The notes beneath the pieces were generated by a model. It was given only the letters and a program-made list of their open reading frames with translations, was not told the DNA's origin and made no database searches. The translations under genes and the position numbers were made by a program. Positions 62,510 to 64,000 of a stretch of DNA of 64,000 bases are shown here, one piece after another. Source of the stretch: Tenacibaculum ovolyticum DSM 18103 (GTDB lineage Bacteria; Bacteroidota; Bacteroidia; Flavobacteriales; Flavobacteriaceae); NCBI RefSeq assembly GCF_000430545.1, contig NZ_KE387163.1, forward strand, positions 275,593-339,592, in the 5' to 3' direction. Position 1 is the first letter of the stretch; each line of letters begins with the position of its first letter.

Positions 62510-63412
62510 ATGAAAAAATATATACGTTTACTATCATTTATAGCTATTGTTTTTGTAACGGTTTTATTTACAAATACAATAAGTAAATCTAATGAACCTG
62601 AAATAAAAAATGTCGCTGAGAGTTATGAGATTAGAGCTGTTAAAACACCTGATAAGATGGAACTAGCAGGTGAACCTGTGCCCTTAAATAAAGCTGATAT
62701 TAAAGAGCGTATGGATCGTGAGCTATTAGTAAATACTTACTGGCAATCTAACGGTTTATTACTCATTAAACGCGCTAATAAGTTTTTCCCTATTATTGAA
62801 CCATTATTAGAAAAATATGGTTTACCTGATGATTTTAAATACTTATGCGTTGCTGAAAGTGGTTTAATTAATATTCCATCATCAAAAGGAGCTGCTGGCT
62901 ATTGGCACTTTATGCCTGCCACTGGTCGTGAGTATGGTTTAGAGGTTAATAAAAATGTTGATGAACGTTATAATTTAGAAAAATCAACAAGAGTTGCGGC
63001 AGAATATTTAAAAAGAGCTAAAAGAAAATTAGGTTCTTGGACTTTAGCTGCTGCTGCTTATAATGCGGGTAATGGTAGAATATCTCAGCGTATGAGACAA
63101 CAACAAGCCAATAGTTATTACGATTTACTTTTAAATGCTGAAACAGGTAGATACATTTTTAGAATTTTGGCATTAAAAGAAGTATTATCAAATCCAAAAA
63201 AATATGGTTTTGTTTATGATCAAGAAGATTTATATACATTTCCTCATACCTATGAAGTTAAAGTAGATACAACTATTACTAATATTGCAAACTTTGCTAA
63301 AAATTGCGGTATTACTTATAAAGATTTAAAATTAGTAAATCCTTGGTTACGAGAAACAAGGCTTAATAATAAAAGTAGAAAAACTTATACTATAAAAATC
63401 CCTGTTCATTAA
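62510..63412 (+). CDS. Lytic transglycosylase (SLT domain, MltD-like)
   Basis: A 300-residue protein. After an N-terminal hydrophobic helix (5-22) lies an SLT domain (about 95-225) with the catalytic Glu116 in CVAESGLINIPSSKGAAGYWHFMPATG and the fold block AAAAYNAGNGRI. The C-terminal part (235-300) looks like a LysM-type glycan-binding region. It cleaves peptidoglycan to anhydromuropeptides in the periplasm. It ends where the next small gene begins (1-nt overlap). Confidence 0.9.
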   Translation: MKKYIRLLSFIAIVFVTVLFTNTISKSNEPEIKNVAESYEIRAVKTPDKMELAGEPVPLNKADIKERMDRELLVNTYWQSNGLLLIKRANKFFPIIEPLLEKYGLPDDFKYLCVAESGLINIPSSKGAAGYWHFMPATGREYGLEVNKNVDERYNLEKSTRVAAEYLKRAKRKLGSWTLAAAAYNAGNGRISQRMRQQQANSYYDLLLNAETGRYIFRILALKEVLSNPKKYGFVYDQEDLYTFPHTYEVKVDTTITNIANFAKNCGITYKDLKLVNPWLRETRLNNKSRKTYTIKIPVH

Positions 63413-63621
63413 TGAAAAAAGTAATGCCTTATGTATATATAATTATCGGTTTTTTTATTTTAGTGGGAACTATTTCTGTTTTTTTTAATAATCAAGAAGA
63501 ATATAGAGTCCTATTCAATTTTAAAACAGATAATAAATATATATTCTTACTTGTTAGATTATTATTTGCAAGTTGGTTTTTAATAGATGGTATAAAAAAA
63601 CTAAAACAACACAAGGTTTAA
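63412..63621 (+). CDS. Small two-helix membrane protein
   Basis: A 69-residue protein with two hydrophobic segments (about 6-25 and 44-61) and a basic C terminus. I do not recognise a family. It starts inside the stop of the lytic transglycosylase gene and a terminator follows, so it is the last gene of that operon and may assist it. Confidence 0.65.
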   Translation: MKKVMPYVYIIIGFFILVGTISVFFNNQEEYRVLFNFKTDNKYIFLLVRLLFASWFLIDGIKKLKQHKV

Positions 63622-63626
63622 TAATG

Positions 63627-63655
63627 AAAGCTCATTCTATAAAGAATGAGCTTTT
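63627..63655. terminator. Intrinsic terminator at the end of the mtaB-side operon
   Basis: A 12-bp stem AAAGCTCATTCT (63627-63638) with 63643-63654, then a T-run. It can also serve ywbE on the minus strand. Confidence 0.87.
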
Positions 63656-63692
63656 ATTATATACTTCATTAACAAATGAGAAAAGATTAAAC

Positions 63693-63893
63693 TTATTCTT
63701 CTAATACATTTTTTACTCTCCCTACAATGCCTGATTCTAATTGAACTTTAATTCCATGAGGGTGTTGTGCTGAGTTTGTCAATATTCTACTCACAATTCC
63801 TGAGGTTAATTCTCCCGTTCTTTGGTGATTTTTTTGCACCACATCAACGCTCCCTCCTATTTTTATATTAGTTCTATTTTTTCCGTCTTTCAT
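63693..63893 (-). CDS. ywbE: YwbE family small protein
   Basis: A 66-residue protein that matches the YwbE (DUF2196) pattern: NIKIGGSVDVVQKNHQRTGELTSGIVSRILTNSAQHPHGIKVQLESGIVGRVK. The family has a KOW-like small beta-barrel look and no firmly known function; a role near nucleic acid or ribosome is inferred from the fold only. Confidence 0.88.
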   Translation of the reverse strand: MKDGKNRTNIKIGGSVDVVQKNHQRTGELTSGIVSRILTNSAQHPHGIKVQLESGIVGRVKNVLEE

Positions 63894-63920
63894 TATAACT
63901 ATTTACTTATTAAAAATAAG

Positions 63921-63948
63921 GAAGCCTATCAACTAATTGATAGGCTTC
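63921..63948 (-). terminator. Intrinsic terminator of a gene beyond the right edge
   Basis: A 12-bp stem GAAGCCTATCAA (63921-63932) with TTGATAGGCTTC (63937-63948). It lies before the ywbE start on the minus strand, so it probably ends a minus-strand transcript that begins outside the window. Confidence 0.75.
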
Positions 63949-64000
63949 TCTTAAAAGTTTATTCTGATAATAATAATATATATTATAATACTCTTACGTC

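Overview
The window reads as a chromosomal segment of a marine-type Flavobacteriaceae member (Bacteroidota), with Tenacibaculum or a close relative as the best guess. Support: very AT-rich DNA with high coding density; promoters of the Bacteroidota type (TTG, about 19 nt, TAnnTTTG); an LpxC-FabZ fusion; PorX; a type IX secretion (T9SS) sorting tail on a secreted protease; DUF4199, DUF4105 and DUF5606 proteins; and an SRP RNA with the Bacteroidota-type loop. The genus is inference. I saw no tRNA, rRNA, CRISPR array, intact insertion sequence or prophage.

Layout. 1-2768: the tail of an NtrC-type regulator and its histidine kinase, then a 580-bp spacer with about eight copies of a TTTACA-NN-TGTAAA inverted repeat leading into an XRE-type repressor gene. 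2994-13923 (minus strand): fabG, an M16 protease lipoprotein, sucD, then the lipid A cluster lpxD / lpxC-fabZ / lpxA / efp / second lpxD-like gene, headed by an HD phosphohydrolase. 14055-17856 (plus): porX, a DUF1287 protein, tsaE and an alanine-dehydrogenase-like gene. 17871-24699: a two-component system divergent from a three-gene unit (stand-alone NRPS-type adenylation enzyme, six-helix membrane flavoprotein, crotonase), followed by a predicted outer-membrane barrel gene. The divergent promoter holds four 11-bp-phased direct repeats. This is the best candidate for an undescribed system here.

24828-34518: recQ, the Kdo-pathway isomerase gene, tatC, lptB, pssA, hydrolases and aroQ. 34620-36447: three tandem small outer-membrane barrels. 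36544-42882: xerD, SRP RNA, a DUF4199 protein, a GT2 glycosyltransferase, a hexose-phosphate mutase and an MsbA-like exporter. 42925-49883 (minus): CCA-adding-type enzyme, LTA-synthase-like transferase, tsaC, a GT2 plus Stealth pair, and dapD. 50084-52361 (plus): ruvX, def, DUF5606, mazG. 52621-56196: a large T9SS-exported protease with an internal 759-nt duplication and three discoidin-like repeats. 56894-59570 (minus): an orphan peptide-binding lipoprotein, a DUF4442 protein and a GNAT acetyltransferase. 59699-63621 (plus): mtaB, a DUF6438 lipoprotein, an alpha/beta hydrolase, a lytic transglycosylase and a small membrane protein. 63693-63893 (minus): ywbE.

Working together: many genes serve the envelope. 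These include lipid A (lpx genes), Kdo (KpsF/KdsD-like), LPS export (lptB, MsbA-like), phosphatidylserine, surface glycans (GT2, Stealth), outer-membrane barrels and T9SS (regulator PorX plus one cargo). Three genes belong to tRNA A37 modification (tsaE, tsaC, mtaB). All assignments come from reading motifs by eye; no database search was run.
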